Positions 62,539 to 64,000 of a DNA stretch of 64,000 nucleotides are shown in pieces. The DNA is from Rhizobium sp. AQ_MP (GTDB taxonomy: Bacteria; Pseudomonadota; Alphaproteobacteria; Rhizobiales; Rhizobiaceae). The stretch lies in contig NZ_JACJVI010000002.1 of assembly GCF_014237835.1 (NCBI RefSeq), forward strand, positions 372,001 to 436,000, read 5' to 3'. The notes beneath the pieces were generated by a model. The model saw nothing but the letters and a program-made list of their open reading frames with translations, ran no database searches and was not told where the DNA came from. The translations under genes and the position numbers were made by a program. Every line of letters starts with the position of its first letter. Within the stretch, counting starts at the first letter, position 1.

Positions 62539-63420
62539 TTATTGCCGGACGGGGATGACATCGACAGCTTGCGCAGTCTGGTGGGAGCCATAGCTTTTGA
62601 GCACGCCGATCACCGGAGCGACGTCCGCGTAGTCACGTCCGTATCCCACCACAATGTGGTCCGTGCCGGCGATGATGTCGTTGGTCGGGTCGAGTTCCAC
62701 CCAGCCGGTGAGCTTGCCGCACCAGACCCGCACCCAGGCATGCATGGCGTCTGCGCCTTCGAGACGTTCCTTTCCCGGAGGCGGAATGGTGCGCAGAAAG
62801 CCGCTGACATAGCCGGCGGGAATGCCGAGGCTGCGCAGCGCCACGATCATCACGTGGCTGAAGTCCTGGCAGACGCCGCGCTTCTTTTCGAAGGCCTCGG
62901 CCGGCGTCGTATCGACCGTCGTTGCCTCCGCGTCGTATTTGAAGTCCTTGTAAATGCGGCCGCACAACGTCTCGGCGATCTGGCGCACTGTCATGCTGGG
63001 CTTCAGCATGTCGCGAATGTAGGTCGCGATCGCCTTGTCCTTCGGTAGCCGCGGGCTCGTGCCCAGAAAATGATGCGGCGATTCCGCATCAAGCGACCAG
63101 GTCTCAGCGATCTCGTGGGGCAGGCGATCGAGAAGCGGCGAAAAGTCTGCCGCCAAGGGCTGCGCCTGCACCATGACGCGGGCCTGCATGCGGATGTCGA
63201 GCTTTTCGTGCGGACTGCGCAGGATCGCATGGCTGGTCGGGTGGCGAAAGAAGTCGGTAAACGTGGAGATCTCGTCCGGCTCCGGTGTCACGGTAATCGC
63301 GCCAGCGACCAACCGCTGGCGGTCGGGCAGGGAGAGCGGCAGCAGTCGCAGCATATGATGGGCGCCGGACGCCGGGACCTCGTAGCGATAGCCGATATGG
63401 AGCGAGAGGTCATAGAGCAT
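62539..63420 (-). CDS. Transglutaminase-like cysteine protease family protein
   Basis: 293 residues. N-terminal domain (LSLHIGYRYEVPASGAHHMLRLLP) followed by a transglutaminase core with catalytic Cys in KRGVCQDFSHVMI, His in DAMHAWVRVW and Asp in VELDPTNDI. Usually found with an alpha-E protein and a circularly permuted ATP-grasp protein in a peptide-ligating/hydrolysing system; the alpha-E gene lies four bases upstream. No signal peptide. Confidence 0.92.
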   Translation of the reverse strand: MLYDLSLHIGYRYEVPASGAHHMLRLLPLSLPDRQRLVAGAITVTPEPDEISTFTDFFRHPTSHAILRSPHEKLDIRMQARVMVQAQPLAADFSPLLDRLPHEIAETWSLDAESPHHFLGTSPRLPKDKAIATYIRDMLKPSMTVRQIAETLCGRIYKDFKYDAEATTVDTTPAEAFEKKRGVCQDFSHVMIVALRSLGIPAGYVSGFLRTIPPPGKERLEGADAMHAWVRVWCGKLTGWVELDPTNDIIAGTDHIVVGYGRDYADVAPVIGVLKSYGSHQTAQAVDVIPVRQ

Positions 63421-63424
63421 CGCG

Positions 63425-64000
63425 TCAGCTCAAATAGGATTGGGCGAGGATATCGGAGAGCTTCTCCAGTTCCCGTTCCAGATTGGTGTAGACCTCGGCC
63501 GACATCGTCTCCGGCGTCATCACGGCAAGGCCGGAATGCAGGCGCATGGCCTCGCGGAAGAGGCTCGACATCTGGCCATTGACCATGGCGTTCGGCAGTT
63601 GCTCGACCTCGATGCGGATCTCGTTCAGCTGGAAGAGGATCGAGCGCGGGTTGAGCGGATCGAGCGCCAAGAGGTCTGTGACCGTCAGCCGTGCCGTCGA
63701 GACGTTGTAGCGACGACGGTGGGTCATGACGTTGTCGCCGATTTCGAGCAGCATATCGAGCGAACCATCAGGTGCATCCGGACCTGTCATATGGCCGAGC
63801 AGGCGGGTCATGTGCAGACCGCGTTCCAGAAGGCGGCCGATGGTCAGGAAGCGCCAGCCGGTGAAGCGGTACATGTTTTCATGCACCAGACCTGCGAAAC
63901 CTGCGAGCTTGCGCAGGAGGATGGTCATGGCATGGGCCGCATCGTCGCCCGGCTTGACCTTCTCGTGGAAACGCTTGGCCGTCTTCGACAGGTCGTTCAG
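63425..64000 (-). CDS. Alpha-E domain protein (COG2307), 5' part missing
   Basis: The frame is open to the right edge of the window; 191 residues are visible. The segment FTGWRFLTIGRLLERGLHMTRLLG and LALDPLNPRSILFQLNEIRIEVEQLPN are the alpha-E signature. It ends four bases before the transglutaminase start, consistent with one operon. The start codon, and probably an ATP-grasp partner gene, lie beyond 64000. Confidence 0.88.
   Translation of the reverse strand: MNDLSKTAKRFHEKVKPGDDAAHAMTILLRKLAGFAGLVHENMYRFTGWRFLTIGRLLERGLHMTRLLGHMTGPDAPDGSLDMLLEIGDNVMTHRRRYNVSTARLTVTDLLALDPLNPRSILFQLNEIRIEVEQLPNAMVNGQMSSLFREAMRLHSGLAVMTPETMSAEVYTNLERELEKLSDILAQSYLS

Overview
The window is about 60% GC with dense, short-spaced genes and reads as chromosomal DNA of a Rhizobiaceae-type alphaproteobacterium (Rhizobium/Agrobacterium/Sinorhizobium relatives). 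Supporting markers are the glgP-glgB-glgC-glgA-pgm glycogen cluster, a soxBDAG sarcosine oxidase operon, an arsenic operon that uses an aquaporin (aqpS) instead of a pump, two RopB-like outer membrane proteins, an aa3-oxidase subunit IV, and a long leader before an ornithine decarboxylase gene. I saw no rRNA, tRNA, insertion sequence, prophage or CRISPR array.

Layout. 0-4.4 kb: truncated HxlR regulator divergent from a nitroreductase, a CHASE4-GGDEF-EAL protein, and the tRNA hydroxylase TrhO. 4.5-9.2 kb: a four-gene peptide/nickel-type ABC importer with a fused double ATPase, preceded by a good match to the Zur (zinc) box. 9.2-13.4 kb: CHAD and CYTH proteins, KDPG aldolase, DUF533, an acetyltransferase and a small membrane protein. 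13.4-16.2 kb: NicO-type metal transporter with DUF1007 partner and a LysR regulator. 16.2-20.7 kb: ornithine decarboxylase with a long leader, an acetyltransferase, and two RopB-like porins. 20.7-25.0 kb: chemoreceptor, WD40 protein and a His-rich COG0523 GTPase, the last with a second Zur-box-like site. 25.0-29.9 kb: VapBC-type toxin-antitoxin, creatininase family protein, MarR and LacI regulators, a 2-hydroxyacid dehydrogenase and a small Inh-like exported protein. 30-33.7 kb: a TRAP transporter whose binding protein converges on its permease genes. 34-37.4 kb: a GGDEF(degenerate)-EAL protein next to a FeeM-like N-acyl amino acid synthase. 37.5-39.1 kb: small oxidase subunit, TPR lipoprotein, rpsU. 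39.4-44.5 kb: soxBDAG. 44.7-45.3 kb: MazEF-type module. 45.4-47 kb: DUF2332 and MaoC. 47-61 kb, all minus strand: glgP-glgB-glgC-glgA-pgm, then a self-contained ars operon, then glgX. 61.2-64 kb: a Tad-like von Willebrand protein, a transglutaminase and a truncated alpha-E protein.

How the genes may work together. The ABC importer and the COG0523/WD40 pair may belong to one zinc-starvation response. The ars operon, with its own operator and a terminator in front of it, sits inside the glycogen block and cuts glgX off from pgm. Two c-di-GMP proteins, one beside an acyl amino acid synthase, suggest surface or lifestyle signalling. Functional calls come from reading translations and motifs by eye; no database search was run.
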